Assembly: GCA_021203045.1 (NCBI GenBank)
Contig: JAJQBY010000013.1
Coordinates: 1-64,000 of the forward strand
Reading direction: 5' to 3'
Source: Oscillospiraceae bacterium
GTDB taxonomy: Bacteria; Bacillota; Clostridia; Oscillospirales; Oscillospiraceae
DNA length: 64,000 nucleotides
In this document: positions 1 to 11,451 of the stretch, one piece after another
How positions within the stretch are numbered: position 1 is the stretch's first letter
Layout of the letters: each line of letters opens with the position of its first letter
Translations under genes and position numbers: made by a program
Notes under the pieces: model-generated
Databases searched by the model: none
Told to the model about the DNA's origin: nothing
The model's input: only the letters and a program-made list of their open reading frames with translations

Positions 1-443
1 ATGCCGTCGTGGGTGCGCCAATCGGCCATCGTGGCGTCATACAGCAGCGTCTGGATGGAATAGGGTACATCGACGCTGCCGCTCACCGGCCAGACGTAGC
101 TGACCACGCCGCCGGACATGACCGCCTGGGCCTGGGCATCCTCTGTGGCGGAGGCGTCCTCCGTCTCTGCGGCTGCGGACGCCGTGTCCTCCGCGTCGCT
201 CCCGGCGGCTTCTGTGTCCTCCTCCGTATCCAGAGAGGAGCCTGCCGGGATGATGGTCACTGCGGCCTGGGAGATATCCGCTGTGACTGCTTCCGCTGTG
301 TCATCTTCTACATTAGTCCCCGCGTTGGCAATGAGTATCCATGCGGACACGCAGATCACCGCCGCGCACAGGAAAAGGACTATGTAGAAGCCCTTCCCCT
401 CCAGGGACCCGGCCTTGCCGCCGGCCCCTTTTTTGTTTTCCAT
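1..443 (-). CDS. M23 family metallopeptidase, SpoIIQ-like, truncated by window edge
   Basis: Own reverse-strand translation: MENKKGAGGKAGSLEGKGFYIVLFLCAAVICVSAWIL...(acidic linker)...VVSYVWPVSGSVDVPYSIQTLLYDATMADWRTHDG; TM segment followed by the start of an M23 domain; GGAGG RBS upstream. Confidence 0.8.
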   Translation of the reverse strand, partial: MENKKGAGGKAGSLEGKGFYIVLFLCAAVICVSAWILIANAGTNVEDDTAEAVTADISQAAVTIIPAGSSLDTEEDTEAAGSDAEDTASAAAETEDASATEDAQAQAVMSGGVVSYVWPVSGSVDVPYSIQTLLYDATMADWRTHDG

Positions 444-454
444 GTCTGACCCTC

Positions 455-502
455 CAAAAAAATTGGTGTTTCCATAGGCTATTGTTGCCATGGAAACCCC
501 AA
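455..502 (-). terminator. intrinsic terminator downstream of eno
   Basis: Imperfect inverted repeat ttggtgtttccatagg/ccatggaaaccccaa, followed on the minus strand by AATTTTTTT. Confidence 0.7.
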
Positions 503-544
503 TTTATGCAAGGCTGGAAAATTCAGCTCATGAGAAGAACAATT

Positions 545-1846
<1,302 letters not shown>

Positions 1847-1865
1847 TTAATTTTATTAAAGTTGC

Positions 1866-3395
1866 TTATGCTTTCAGAATCAGGCTTTCGCCGGTCATTT
1901 TTTCCGGCTGCTCGATGCCCATCAGCGCCAGCATGGTGGGGGCGATATCCGCCAGCCGCCCGGGCTTCAGGGATACGTCTCCGCCGCCAACCAGTATCAG
2001 CGGCACCGGATTGGTGGTATGGGCGGTGTGGGGCGTTCCGTCCGGCAGACGCATGCAGTCGGCGTTGCCGTGGTCGGCGGTCACGAGCAGAACGCCTTCC
2101 GCCTGCTCCACCGCCGTCTGCACCCGGCCGACGCAGGTGTCCACGGCTTCCACTGCCTTGACGGCGGCGTCCAGGTCACCTGTATGGCCTACCATGTCGC
2201 AGTTGGCAAGGTTCATGATGACTGTGTCATAGGTCCCGGAGGCGATGCGCTCCACCGCCTTTTCCGTGACGGCATAGGCGCTCATCTCCGGAATCAGGTC
2301 ATAGGTGGGGAATTCCTTGGGGGAGGGGACCAGCACCCGATCCTCCCCGGGGCTTTCCCGTTCCACGCCGCCGTTGAAGAAGAAGGTCACATGGGCATAT
2401 TTTTCCGTCTCCGCGATGCGAAGCTGGGTCTTTCCCATCCGGCTCAAAAGCTCCCCGAAGGTGTCCTCGATAGTCTCCGGCGGGAAGGCCACGGGCAGCT
2501 CGGTCATGCTCTCATCGTATTGCGCCGTGCATACATAATTCAGCGGGAAGAAGCCCTTCGGCCGCTGGAAGCCGTCAAAATCCGGCTTCATCAGCGCCCA
2601 TGTCATCTCCCTGGCCCTGTCGGGCCGGAAGTTCAGGAAGATAACACTGTCTCCCGGGGATACCAGTCCTGCCGGGTCGCAGACCACCGGCTCCACGAAT
2701 TCATCGGTCACCCCGGCGGCGTAGCTGTTTTCCACCGCCCGGACGCCGTCCGGCTCCTGGATGCCCTCGCCGCATACGATGGCGCGGTAGCCCTTTTCCA
2801 GCCGCTCCCAGCGCTTGTCCCGGTCCATGGCCCAGAACCGGCCCTGCACTGTGGCCAGACGGCCGTAGCCAAGGTGGGCGAATTCCGCCTCCAGCGCTTT
2901 CACATAGCCTACACCGGAGGAAGGGGGCACGTCCCGCCCGTCCAGGAAGGCATGGACATAGCACTGCTTTACGCCCCGCCGCTTTGCCATTTCCACCAGG
3001 GCGAACAGGTGGCTGATATGGCTGTGTACGCCGCCGTCCGACAGCAGGCCCAGAATGTGTACGGGATGACCGGTCCGGGCGGCCTTATCCATGGCGTCAA
3101 CATAGGCGGGATTTTCAAAAAAGCTGCCGTCCGCCACCGCCCGGCTTATCCGGGGCAGGTCCTGATAGACCACCCGGCCCGCGCCGATGTTGGTATGTCC
3201 CACCTCGGAGTTTCCGATCTGCCCGGCGGGCAGACCCACGTCCTCCCCGCTGGCCTGCAGCTGAGTGTGAGGACAGGAGGCGAAAAGGGCGTCCAGCACC
3301 GGCGTTTTTGCCAGGGATATGGCGTTTATGTCCGACGGCTCCGCCAAGCCAAAGCCGTCCATGATCAGAAGTACGACAGGTCGTTTATCCTTCAT
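1866..3395 (-). CDS. gpmI: 2,3-bisphosphoglycerate-independent phosphoglycerate mutase
   Basis: MKDKRPVVLLIMDGFG..., GNSEVGHTNIGAGR, TADHGNADCM motifs; start placed at internal Met. Confidence 0.97.
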   Translation of the reverse strand: MKDKRPVVLLIMDGFGLAEPSDINAISLAKTPVLDALFASCPHTQLQASGEDVGLPAGQIGNSEVGHTNIGAGRVVYQDLPRISRAVADGSFFENPAYVDAMDKAARTGHPVHILGLLSDGGVHSHISHLFALVEMAKRRGVKQCYVHAFLDGRDVPPSSGVGYVKALEAEFAHLGYGRLATVQGRFWAMDRDKRWERLEKGYRAIVCGEGIQEPDGVRAVENSYAAGVTDEFVEPVVCDPAGLVSPGDSVIFLNFRPDRAREMTWALMKPDFDGFQRPKGFFPLNYVCTAQYDESMTELPVAFPPETIEDTFGELLSRMGKTQLRIAETEKYAHVTFFFNGGVERESPGEDRVLVPSPKEFPTYDLIPEMSAYAVTEKAVERIASGTYDTVIMNLANCDMVGHTGDLDAAVKAVEAVDTCVGRVQTAVEQAEGVLLVTADHGNADCMRLPDGTPHTAHTTNPVPLILVGGGDVSLKPGRLADIAPTMLALMGIEQPEKMTGESLILKA

Positions 3396-4158
3396 TGGCT
3401 GCTCCGATGATATCCGCAAATTCGAGGGGCTTCAGGCTTGCGCCGCCGATCAGTCCGCCGTCGATATCCGGCTTTGCCAGCAGGGATGCGGCGTTTTTGC
3501 CGTTCATGCTGCCGCCGTAAAGAACGCGGATATGCCGGGCCGTTTCTGTTCCGAATATGTCTGCCAGCACGGCGCGGATATGGGCGCACACCTCCTGGGC
3601 CTGCTCCGCCGTGGCCGTGCGGCCCGTGCCGATGGCCCATATAGGCTCATAGGCCACGATGATGCGGCTCTGCTCCGCCTCCGGGACATCCTTCAGTCCG
3701 TTGCGCACCTGGCCTTCCACAAAGTCCAGGGTCTGGCCCCCGCCCCGCTGCTCCAGGCTCTCTCCCACGCAGAGGATGGGCGTTATCCCGGCCCGCAGCA
3801 GGGCCAGAAGCTTCTGATTGACCAGCTCATCCGTCTCTCCGTGGTAGGTGCGGCGCTCGGAATGACCCACGATGCCATAGGCCACGCCCAGGTCTGCCAG
3901 CATGGCGGCGGAGACCTCTCCGGTATAGGCCCCGGCCTCATGGCTGGATACGTCCTGCGCCCCCACCAGAATGGGGCAGTCTCCCCGGGCGGTCTGCATG
4001 GCGGGGATCAGGGGGAAGGGTACGCACAGCGCTCCCTCCACCTCCGGGGAGAGCTTCAGCGCCTGCCGGAGCTGGGACCAGAAGCCCAGCGCCTCGGAGG
4101 CCAGCTTGTTCATCTTCCAGTTGCCGGCGATCAGCGGCTTGCGATTATTTTTATCCAT
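3385..4158 (-). CDS. tpiA: triose-phosphate isomerase
   Basis: AGNWKMNK, VGHSERR, AYEPIWAIGTG, YGGSMN motifs. Confidence 0.98.
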   Translation of the reverse strand: MDKNNRKPLIAGNWKMNKLASEALGFWSQLRQALKLSPEVEGALCVPFPLIPAMQTARGDCPILVGAQDVSSHEAGAYTGEVSAAMLADLGVAYGIVGHSERRTYHGETDELVNQKLLALLRAGITPILCVGESLEQRGGGQTLDFVEGQVRNGLKDVPEAEQSRIIVAYEPIWAIGTGRTATAEQAQEVCAHIRAVLADIFGTETARHIRVLYGGSMNGKNAASLLAKPDIDGGLIGGASLKPLEFADIIGAANEG

Positions 4159-4161
4159 GGC

Positions 4162-5355
4162 TCACGCATCCATCAGGCAGGCCACGCCGGGCAGCTCTTT
4201 GCCTTCCAGGAATTCCAGGCTCGCGCCGCCGCCGGTGGAGATGTGTGTGATCTTATCGGCGAAGCCCAGCTGCTCCACCGCTGCTGCGGAATCGCCGCCG
4301 CCTACGATGCTCACGCCGCCGGACTGGGCCACGGCGCGGGCCACGGCCCGGGTGCCCTCCGCAAAGCGGTCGAACTCAAATACGCCCATGGGGCCGTTCC
4401 ATACGATGGTCCCTGCGCCGGTGATGGCGCTCTGGAACACCTCAATGGTCCTGGGCCCGATGTCCAGTCCCATCCAGCCCTCAGGGATGGCGTTCACGTC
4501 CACGGTCTGGGCCGCTGCGTCTGCGGCGAAGCTGTCCGCCACTACGGTATCTACAGGCAGGAGCAGCTCCACGCCCTTGGCCTTGGCCTGGGCTATCATC
4601 TGGGCGGCAAAATCCACCTTGTCCGCCTCCAGCAGGCTGGTGCCCACATCAAAGCCCTGGGCCTTGATAAAGGTATAGGCCATGCCGCCGCCGATCAGGA
4701 TCTTATCCGCCTTGTTCAGAAGGTTCTCGATAACGGCGATCTTGTCGGAGACCTTTGCGCCGCCCAGAATGGCCACGAAGGGCCGGGCGGGGTCCTCCAG
4801 CGCCTTGCCCATCACCTCCAGCTCCCGGCCGATCAGAAAACCGGAGACAGCCGGCAGATAGGCCGCCACGCCCGCTGTGGACGCATGGGCGCGGTGGACG
4901 GTGCCGAAGGCGTCGGATACATAAATTTCCCCGAACTCGGCCAGCTCCTTGGCGAAGGAGGGGTCGTTTTTCTCCTCCCGCGGGTCGAACCGCAGATTTT
5001 CCAGCAGCATGATCTGGCCGGGCTGGAGGGCGGCTGCCTTGGCCTTTGCGTCCTCGCCGATGATATCCTTGGCGAAGATCACCGGCTGACCCAGCAGCTC
5101 CTGAAGCCTCTCCGCCACAGGGGCCAGGGTCAGGGATTCCTTCCATGTGCCCTTGGGCTTTCCCAGGTGGGAGCAGGCGACAACGGCGGCCTTATGCTCC
5201 AGCAGATACCGGATGGTGGGCAGGGCGGCCCGGATGCGCTTGTCATCGGTGATGGCCCCGGTGGCCTTGTCCTGGGGAACGTTAAAGTCACACCGAAGCA
5301 GGACCTTTTTCCCTTGGACATCAATTTGTGTCACGTTCTTTTTGCTGTAGTTCAT
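4162..5355 (-). CDS. pgk: phosphoglycerate kinase
   Basis: [38 protein letters not shown] motifs; start at MNYSKKNV. Confidence 0.98.
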   Translation of the reverse strand: MNYSKKNVTQIDVQGKKVLLRCDFNVPQDKATGAITDDKRIRAALPTIRYLLEHKAAVVACSHLGKPKGTWKESLTLAPVAERLQELLGQPVIFAKDIIGEDAKAKAAALQPGQIMLLENLRFDPREEKNDPSFAKELAEFGEIYVSDAFGTVHRAHASTAGVAAYLPAVSGFLIGRELEVMGKALEDPARPFVAILGGAKVSDKIAVIENLLNKADKILIGGGMAYTFIKAQGFDVGTSLLEADKVDFAAQMIAQAKAKGVELLLPVDTVVADSFAADAAAQTVDVNAIPEGWMGLDIGPRTIEVFQSAITGAGTIVWNGPMGVFEFDRFAEGTRAVARAVAQSGGVSIVGGGDSAAAVEQLGFADKITHISTGGGASLEFLEGKELPGVACLMDA

Positions 5356-5410
5356 GGTCGTATCCTCCCATTTGATATATGAATAGGCACAATTGCCAGG
5401 TGTTCCAAAA

Positions 5411-5908
5411 TCAGTCGAAGGCCTCATCCACCGCCATGATGCCTGTTTCAAGCAGACCGGGGAAGCCCTGACGGCGGAGAACGTCATACAGGATGATGGC
5501 CGCAGAGCTGGAGAGATTCAGGCTCCTGGCCCTGGGCTTCATGGGGATGCGGATGCACCGGCTCCGGTATCTCTCCATGATGTCCTCCGGCAGACCGGAG
5601 GTCTCCCGCCCGAACAGCAGGGACACGTCCGCGCCGAAATCCGCCTCCGCATAGCTTCTGGGGGACTTGGTGGAGAGAAGCCACAGGTCCTCGTCTCCGT
5701 TTTCCCGCAGGTATTGGTCGAAATCCTCATAGACGTGGACGTCCACCAGATGCCAGTAATCCAGCCCGGCCCGGCGCACGGCGGCGTCGGATATGTCGAA
5801 GCCCAGGGGCTTTATCAGGTGAAGGCTGGCGCCGGTGGCGGCACAGGTGCGGGCGATGGCCCCGGTGTTCTGCGGTATCTCCGGTGCGAAAAGGACGATT
5901 CGGTTCAT
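5411..5908 (-). CDS. trmL: tRNA (cytidine(34)-2'-O)-methyltransferase, SPOUT family
   Basis: [37 protein letters not shown]...; [26 protein letters not shown] motifs. Confidence 0.93.
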   Translation of the reverse strand: MNRIVLFAPEIPQNTGAIARTCAATGASLHLIKPLGFDISDAAVRRAGLDYWHLVDVHVYEDFDQYLRENGDEDLWLLSTKSPRSYAEADFGADVSLLFGRETSGLPEDIMERYRSRCIRIPMKPRARSLNLSSSAAIILYDVLRRQGFPGLLETGIMAVDEAFD

Positions 5909-6025
5909 GGCAGGGTTCCTTTTTTGCATGGGCGGCATACCGCCCGTGAAATTTAAGTCTATGATACTATTATATGCAATCGGCGGTTATTTTCAAGGGA
6001 ATTTTTAGGCAATTTTCCATTTTGG

Positions 6026-6054
6026 TTGAAATTTACGGGAGATTCTTCTATAAT
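6026..6054 (+). promoter_or_regulatory. sigma-A-type promoter for the GT2 gene
   Basis: TTGAAA-17 bp-TATAAT. Confidence 0.6.
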
Positions 6055-6078
6055 GAACGGGTATACAAAACAAGGGTG

Positions 6079-6837
6079 ATGCAAGTGAGAGTTTTATATA
6101 TTATCGTTCCCTGCTATAACGAGGGGGAGTGCCTGCCTCAGACGGCTCCCCGCCTCCGGCAAAAGCTGGCCGGGCTGATAGAAAAGGGCGTCGTAGACCC
6201 CCAAAGCCGGGTGCTGCTGGTGGACGACGGCTCCGCCGACGATACCTGGGAGATCATCCGCGCGCTCCACGAAAAGGATGAGCTTTTTTCCGGTCTGCGG
6301 CTGTCGCCCAACCGGGGGCACCAGAACGCGGTCATGGCCGGACTGATGGAGGCCATGACGCTGGCGGATGTCACCGTCAGCATAGACGCGGACCTTCAGG
6401 ACGACATGGACGCCATCGATGAAATGCTGGAAAAGCACGGCCGGGGCTACCATATCGTATGCGGCGTCCGCAACAGCCGCGCCACGGACACGTTTTTCAA
6501 GCGCACGACCGCCAGAGGCTATTATGCCCTGATGAACCTTTTCGGCGCGAAGATCATATTCGACCACGCGGATTTCCGCCTGATGGATAAAGCGGCGCTG
6601 GAAAAGCTCTCCTATTATCATGGGGACGATCTGTTCCTGCGGGGGCTTGCCACCCGTCTCGGGATGGAGACGGCCACCGTGACCTATGACCGGACAGCCC
6701 GGGCCGTGGGGGAGAGCAAGTATACTCTGGGCAAAATGATGAAGCTGGCCCTGCGGGGCTTCACCTGCGGCCGCTGCAAGCCGGAGGATACCCCCCGACC
6801 GCCGGACCCCCATATCACGGAGCGGCTGTATGCCTGA
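6079..6837 (+). CDS. glycosyltransferase family 2 (DPM1/GtrB-like), lacking the C-terminal TM hairpin
   Basis: VLYIIVPCYNEGECLP, LLVDDGSADDTWEI, SIDADLQDD, RAVGESKYTLGKMMKLAL motifs. Confidence 0.9.
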   Translation: MQVRVLYIIVPCYNEGECLPQTAPRLRQKLAGLIEKGVVDPQSRVLLVDDGSADDTWEIIRALHEKDELFSGLRLSPNRGHQNAVMAGLMEAMTLADVTVSIDADLQDDMDAIDEMLEKHGRGYHIVCGVRNSRATDTFFKRTTARGYYALMNLFGAKIIFDHADFRLMDKAALEKLSYYHGDDLFLRGLATRLGMETATVTYDRTARAVGESKYTLGKMMKLALRGFTCGRCKPEDTPRPPDPHITERLYA

Positions 6838-6953
6838 TGGCAAGAAACCGGCAAAATAGCCCAAAAATATTCACCGATTTTGTGAATAAGTTCTTGTGTA
6901 TCCAGCCAAAAGGAATTATAATAACATCAAATTGAAGAAAGAAGGCTACTGAC

Positions 6954-7796
6954 ATGACAAAAATGAAAAAGCTGCTGGCCCTTATGCTGGCCCTGGTGAT
7001 GGTATTCGCCCTGGCCGCCTGCTCCTCCGGCAGCGAGGAGACCGCTGAGGAGACCGCCGAGGAGACCACCGAGGAGACCGCTGAGGAGACCACCTCCGTG
7101 GATATCACCACCGCCACCGAGGGCGTTCTGACCATGGCCACCAACGCGGAGTTCCCTCCCTATGAGTATTACGAAAACGACGCCGTCACCGGCATCGACG
7201 CGGAGATCGCCACCGCCATCGCGGAAAAGCTGGGCCTGGAGCTGGTGATCGAGGATATGGCCTTTGATTCCATTATCGCCGCCGTCACCTCCGGCAAGGC
7301 CGATATGGGCATGGCCGGTATGACTATCACTGACGATCGGCTGGAGAGTGTGGACTTCTCCGAACCCTACGCCACCGGCGTGCAGGTGGTCATCGTGCCG
7401 GAGGATTCTGCCATCACCAGCGTAGACGACCTGTTTGAGGGCGGCTACACCATCGGCGTGCAGACCTCCACCACCGGCGATCTCTACGCCACCTGGGATC
7501 TGGAGGACACCGGTCTCTGCACCGTGGAGCGCTATAACCGGGGCGCAGACGCGGTAGCCGCTCTGACCAGCGGCAAAATCGACTGCGTCATCATCGACAA
7601 TGAACCGGCCAAGGCTTTTGTGGAGGCGAACGAGGGTCTGATCATCCTGGACACTGCATATACCGAGGAGGAATACGCCATCTGCTTCTCCAAGGACAAC
7701 ACCGAGCTGTCCGAGGCCGTGAATGAGGCTCTGGTCGAGCTGATAGAGGACGGCACCGTCCAGTCCATCATCGACAAATACATCAGCGCCGACTAA
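6954..7796 (+). CDS. polar amino-acid ABC transporter substrate-binding lipoprotein (SBP family 3)
   Basis: Lipobox ALAACSSG; GVLTMATNAEFPPYEYYENDAVTGIDAEIATAIAEKLG. Confidence 0.95.
   Translation: MTKMKKLLALMLALVMVFALAACSSGSEETAEETAEETTEETAEETTSVDITTATEGVLTMATNAEFPPYEYYENDAVTGIDAEIATAIAEKLGLELVIEDMAFDSIIAAVTSGKADMGMAGMTITDDRLESVDFSEPYATGVQVVIVPEDSAITSVDDLFEGGYTIGVQTSTTGDLYATWDLEDTGLCTVERYNRGADAVAALTSGKIDCVIIDNEPAKAFVEANEGLIILDTAYTEEEYAICFSKDNTELSEAVNEALVELIEDGTVQSIIDKYISAD
7035..7094 (+). repeat. five 12-bp tandem units (gaggagaccRcN) encoding EET[A/T] linker
   Basis: Five consecutive gaggagacc-gct/gcc/acc units read directly. Confidence 0.9.
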
Positions 7797-7862
7797 ACTC
7801 GTGTCCAATGAGGGACGGCCCAGCGCCGTCCCTTTCTTTATTTTTAATTCTGGAAAACGGAG

Positions 7863-8600
7863 GTGTCCGCTTTGGCAGCATGGTGGGACAACTTAGTCAG
7901 TAAGTTTATATTGAATTTCATCACGGATAACCGCTGGAAATACCTCTGGACCGGCCTGGGAAATACCTTAAAGATGACCTTCGGCGCGCTGATATTCGGC
8001 ATCGTCGTGGGAGCCGTCATCGCCGTGGTACGCACCACCTGGGACAAGAATAATGAGGAAATGCGCCCCGGCCCAGCCCGTGCGATCCTGAAATTTTTCA
8101 ACGGCCTGTTCAGGATCTATGTCACCGTCATTCGCGGTGTTCCCGTGGTGGTGCAGGTGATGATTTTTTATTACATCATTTTCGCCTCCTCTACGAACGG
8201 GGTTCTCATCGGCACGCTGTCCTTCGGCGTCAACTCCAGCGCCTATGTCTCGGAGGTCATCCGCAGCGGCATCATGTCCATCGACAAGGGCCAGTTCGAG
8301 GCGGGCCGCTCTCTGGGCTTCAACTATGTCCAGACCATGTGGAACATCATCCTGCCCCAGGCCATCAAAAACGTCCTGCCCGCTCTGGGCAACGAGTTCA
8401 TAACCCTCCTGAAGGAGACCTCCGTGGCCGGTTATGTGGGCGTGATGGATCTGACCAAGGGCGGCGACATCATCCGGGGCCGCACCTATTCCGCGTTCAT
8501 GCCCCTGATTGCCGTGGCGCTAATATATCTCGTCATGGTGGTTATTTTGGAACGGCTGCTGGGCATATTTGAGAAAAAGCTCCGCAGCAGCGATCACTGA
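7863..8600 (+). CDS. amino-acid ABC transporter permease (HisM/GlnP type)
   Basis: GLGNTLKMTFGALIFGIVVG, RGVPVVVQ, SSAYVSEVIRSGIMSIDKGQFEAGRSLG. Confidence 0.95.
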   Translation: MSALAAWWDNLVSKFILNFITDNRWKYLWTGLGNTLKMTFGALIFGIVVGAVIAVVRTTWDKNNEEMRPGPARAILKFFNGLFRIYVTVIRGVPVVVQVMIFYYIIFASSTNGVLIGTLSFGVNSSAYVSEVIRSGIMSIDKGQFEAGRSLGFNYVQTMWNIILPQAIKNVLPALGNEFITLLKETSVAGYVGVMDLTKGGDIIRGRTYSAFMPLIAVALIYLVMVVILERLLGIFEKKLRSSDH

Positions 8601-8618
8601 AACGGGAGGGCAGCGAAC

Positions 8619-9365
8619 ATGACAAATGAAGTCCTTATCAAGGCCCAGGGCCTGAAAAAATATTATAACGACGGCGCCATCAAGGCCCTGGACGGGGTGG
8701 ATATGGAGATACACCGGGGGGAAGTAGTGGTCATCATCGGCCCCTCCGGCAGCGGCAAATCTACCTTCCTGCGCAGCCTGAACCTTCTGGAGCTGCCCAC
8801 GGAGGGCCGGATTCTTTTCGAAGGGACGGATATCACGGACCCCAAGGTGGATATCAACAAGCACCGGCAGAAGATGGGCATGGTGTTCCAGCACTTCAAC
8901 CTGTTCCCCAATATGACCATCATGAAAAACCTGAGCCTCGGCCCCACCAAGCTGATGAAGCGCTCCAAGGCGGAGGCGGAGGCCAAGGCCGCGGAGCTTC
9001 TGGAGCGGGTGGGCCTGGCCGACCGGGCCGGGGCCTATCCCAATCAGCTCTCCGGCGGACAGAAGCAGCGGGTGGCCATCGTCCGCGCGCTGTGCATGGA
9101 GCCGGAGGTCATGCTCTTTGACGAGCCAACTAGCGCCCTGGACCCGGAGATGGTGGGGGAGGTGCTGGACGTTATGCGCACCCTGGCCCGGGATGGCATG
9201 ACCATGGCCGTGGTGACCCACGAGATGGGCTTTGCCAAGGAGGTGGGCGACCGCATCGTATTCATGGAGGACGGCCGCATTCTGGAGGAGGCCGCGCCTG
9301 CGGATTTCTTCACCGCGCCGAAAAGCGACCGCGCCCAGGCGTTCCTGGCGAAGGTGCTGATCTGA
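8619..9365 (+). CDS. amino-acid ABC transporter ATP-binding protein
   Basis: Walker [10 protein letters not shown], signature [15 protein letters not shown], Walker [15 protein letters not shown]. Confidence 0.97.
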   Translation: MTNEVLIKAQGLKKYYNDGAIKALDGVDMEIHRGEVVVIIGPSGSGKSTFLRSLNLLELPTEGRILFEGTDITDPKVDINKHRQKMGMVFQHFNLFPNMTIMKNLSLGPTKLMKRSKAEAEAKAAELLERVGLADRAGAYPNQLSGGQKQRVAIVRALCMEPEVMLFDEPTSALDPEMVGEVLDVMRTLARDGMTMAVVTHEMGFAKEVGDRIVFMEDGRILEEAAPADFFTAPKSDRAQAFLAKVLI

Positions 9366-9483
9366 TACCGGAAAATTTTATTCAGCATTGACAGCCGGCG
9401 GCCCGGAGGCGTATACTGATACCACTTCCTGCTAAAATAATGACGATGGATTTTTCTTCCTGCGTGAGAGGAGTGGAGATGAA

Positions 9484-11297
9484 ATGACCGTAAAGCATGG
9501 GAGGCCTGCGGCGCTGTGGATTGCGGCGCTGGGGCTGATACTGGCGCTGACGCTCCCGGCTGCTCCGGCGCTGGCGGATGAGAGCGGCTCTCAGCCTGCG
9601 CTGGAGACGGAGGAGCATATCCGCTATATCAACGGCATGGGCGAGGGTCTGTTCGTGCCGGATGGCTCCCTGACCCGGGCGGAGGCCGCCACCATGATTT
9701 ATAACCTCCTGACGGATACGACGCCCGGCGATTATGACAGCGGCTTCACGGATGTATCTGCCGGGGCCTGGTTTATGATGCGGTGTCCACCCTGGCCTCT
9801 TATCAGATTCTGCGGGGCTATGAGGACGGCTCCTTCCGCCCCAACGGAGCCATCACCCGGGCGGAATTCGTCACCGTGCTGGTGCGGCTGACGGGCGCGG
9901 AGGCGGGGGACGCCGCCTTTTCCGATGTTTCCGGGGACTACTGGGCGGCCGATTCGATCAGCGCGGCGTCGGCTCAGGGCTGGGTCGAGGGCTACGGAGA
10001 CGGCAGCTTTCGTCCCGGCAGCTATATCACCCGGGCGGAGGCGGTGACCATCGTGAACCGGGTCCTGGGCCGGACGCCGGACGAGCACACCATCGCCCTG
10101 GGGGAGGGCATACTGCAATACCTGGATGTGACGGAGCGCCACTGGGCCTATTGGAACATCCTGGAGGCCTCCATCGGTCATACCTATACGACCGGCGAGG
10201 ACGGGGAGAGCTGGACGGATTATACCGTGGAATCTCTGGGACTGCCCGGCGGCGTGAACGAGCTGAAAAGCGGCACGGTCTATATCGACGAAAACGGCCA
10301 GCTGACGCTTCTACAGGCAGGGGTGAACCGGGTGGGTGACACCTATTATTATGCGGCGGAGGCCGGCTATCTGATCGACCGGATCATCGAACCTTCCGCG
10401 CTGGGCCAGGGCTTTCAGACGATAGAGGGCGTGACGGTCTATGTGGACGGCGACTCCCTCCTGTATTGGGAGGCGGGGGTTACCAGCCTGGACGGGACGC
10501 TGTATTATACCCCGGCGGCAGGCTATGCCTGCGGAGACGCTATGGCGGACGGCATCACGGAGCTGGACGGGGCGCTGTACCTGTCCGGGGATGAGGCGGT
10601 GCATGTTTCCGGTTCTCTCTGGGAGTATGACGGGGCGCTCTACAGCGTGAACAGCGATGATACGCTGCTCCAAAACGGCTGGGTGGGCCTGCTGTATTTC
10701 GGCGCGGACGGGAAATATACCTCCGGCAATGCGTCGGTGGACGCCTATGTGGACGGCGTCCTGGGAGATATCGCCGGAGACGGCAGCATGAGCCAGCTGG
10801 ATAAGCTCTACTGGGTCTATGAATACCTGCGGGGCGATACGGACCGGGCCGGGGCATTCAGCGCCTCCAGCCCCAAGGCCGGGGAGACCGCAGGCATATA
10901 TGACCAGCAGGGGAGCCTGACCTGGCTGGAGCAGGACGTGATTGGCATGATCGGCTCCGGCGGGGGGAACAGCTCCGCCTGGGCGGGGGCGTATATCTAT
11001 CTGGCCCGCCGCCTGGGGTTCCAGGCCTATCCGGTGGTAGGCACCCTGACCCAGCAGACCAACGGCGGCACCGCCGAGACAGCCTATTGCTGGGCCATGA
11101 TACAGTGGGACGGCCAGTGGCATATCTCAGACGTTTTCAACGAGTACTGTTATCTGAACCAGAAATATAAAAGCTATCCCGTTGTGCTCGATCTGTTCGA
11201 TCAGACCGTGATTCAGACGGACCTGGCGGGATACACCTATACCAACAGCGCCAACACCAGCGTGGGGGATATAGGCTATAGCTTCCCGGCGGGGTGA
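9484..11297 (+). pseudogene. SLH-domain cell-surface protein with degenerate C-terminal transglutaminase-like domain; interrupted by a one-base frameshift near 9772
   Basis: ORF 9484..9891 (signal peptide plus SLH1) and ORF 9783..11297 (SLH2, SLH3, repeats, TGase-like domain) join as ...GAWF|YDAVSTLASYQILRGYEDGSFRPNGAITRAEF if one T is added at TTT 9772-9774. Confidence 0.85.
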
Positions 11298-11310
11298 GAG
11301 CGAAAATTTT

Positions 11311-11341
11311 CAGAGGAGTCAGGCAAAAGGCCTGGCTCCTC
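11311..11341. terminator. stem-loop 3' of the SLH gene
   Basis: gaggagtcaggc-aaaag-gcctggctcctc; no strong T tract. Confidence 0.5.
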
Positions 11342-11402
11342 TCAGTCTGTCAAAGAACAGCCATTCCGATTAAACCAGAACTGCTGTTCTTGGACAGACT
11401 GA
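11342..11402. repeat. 20-bp inverted repeat (19/20) with 21-nt loop
   Basis: tcagtctgtcaaagaacagc (11342-11361) and gctgttcttggacagactga (11383-11402). Confidence 0.9.
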
Positions 11403-11404
11403 TA

Positions 11405-11432
11405 CAAAGGCGGAGGAAGCCCTCCGCCTTTG
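11405..11432 (-). terminator. stem-loop, probable typA terminator
   Basis: caaaggcggagg-aagc-cctccgcctttg, perfect 12-bp arms. Confidence 0.65.
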
Positions 11433-11451
11433 TGTGTTATATGTGTTGGTA

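Noticed and set aside
2019-5382. Long plus-strand ORFs (463 and 687 aa) over gpmI/tpiA/pgk
   Set aside because: Antisense shadow ORFs over conserved glycolytic genes
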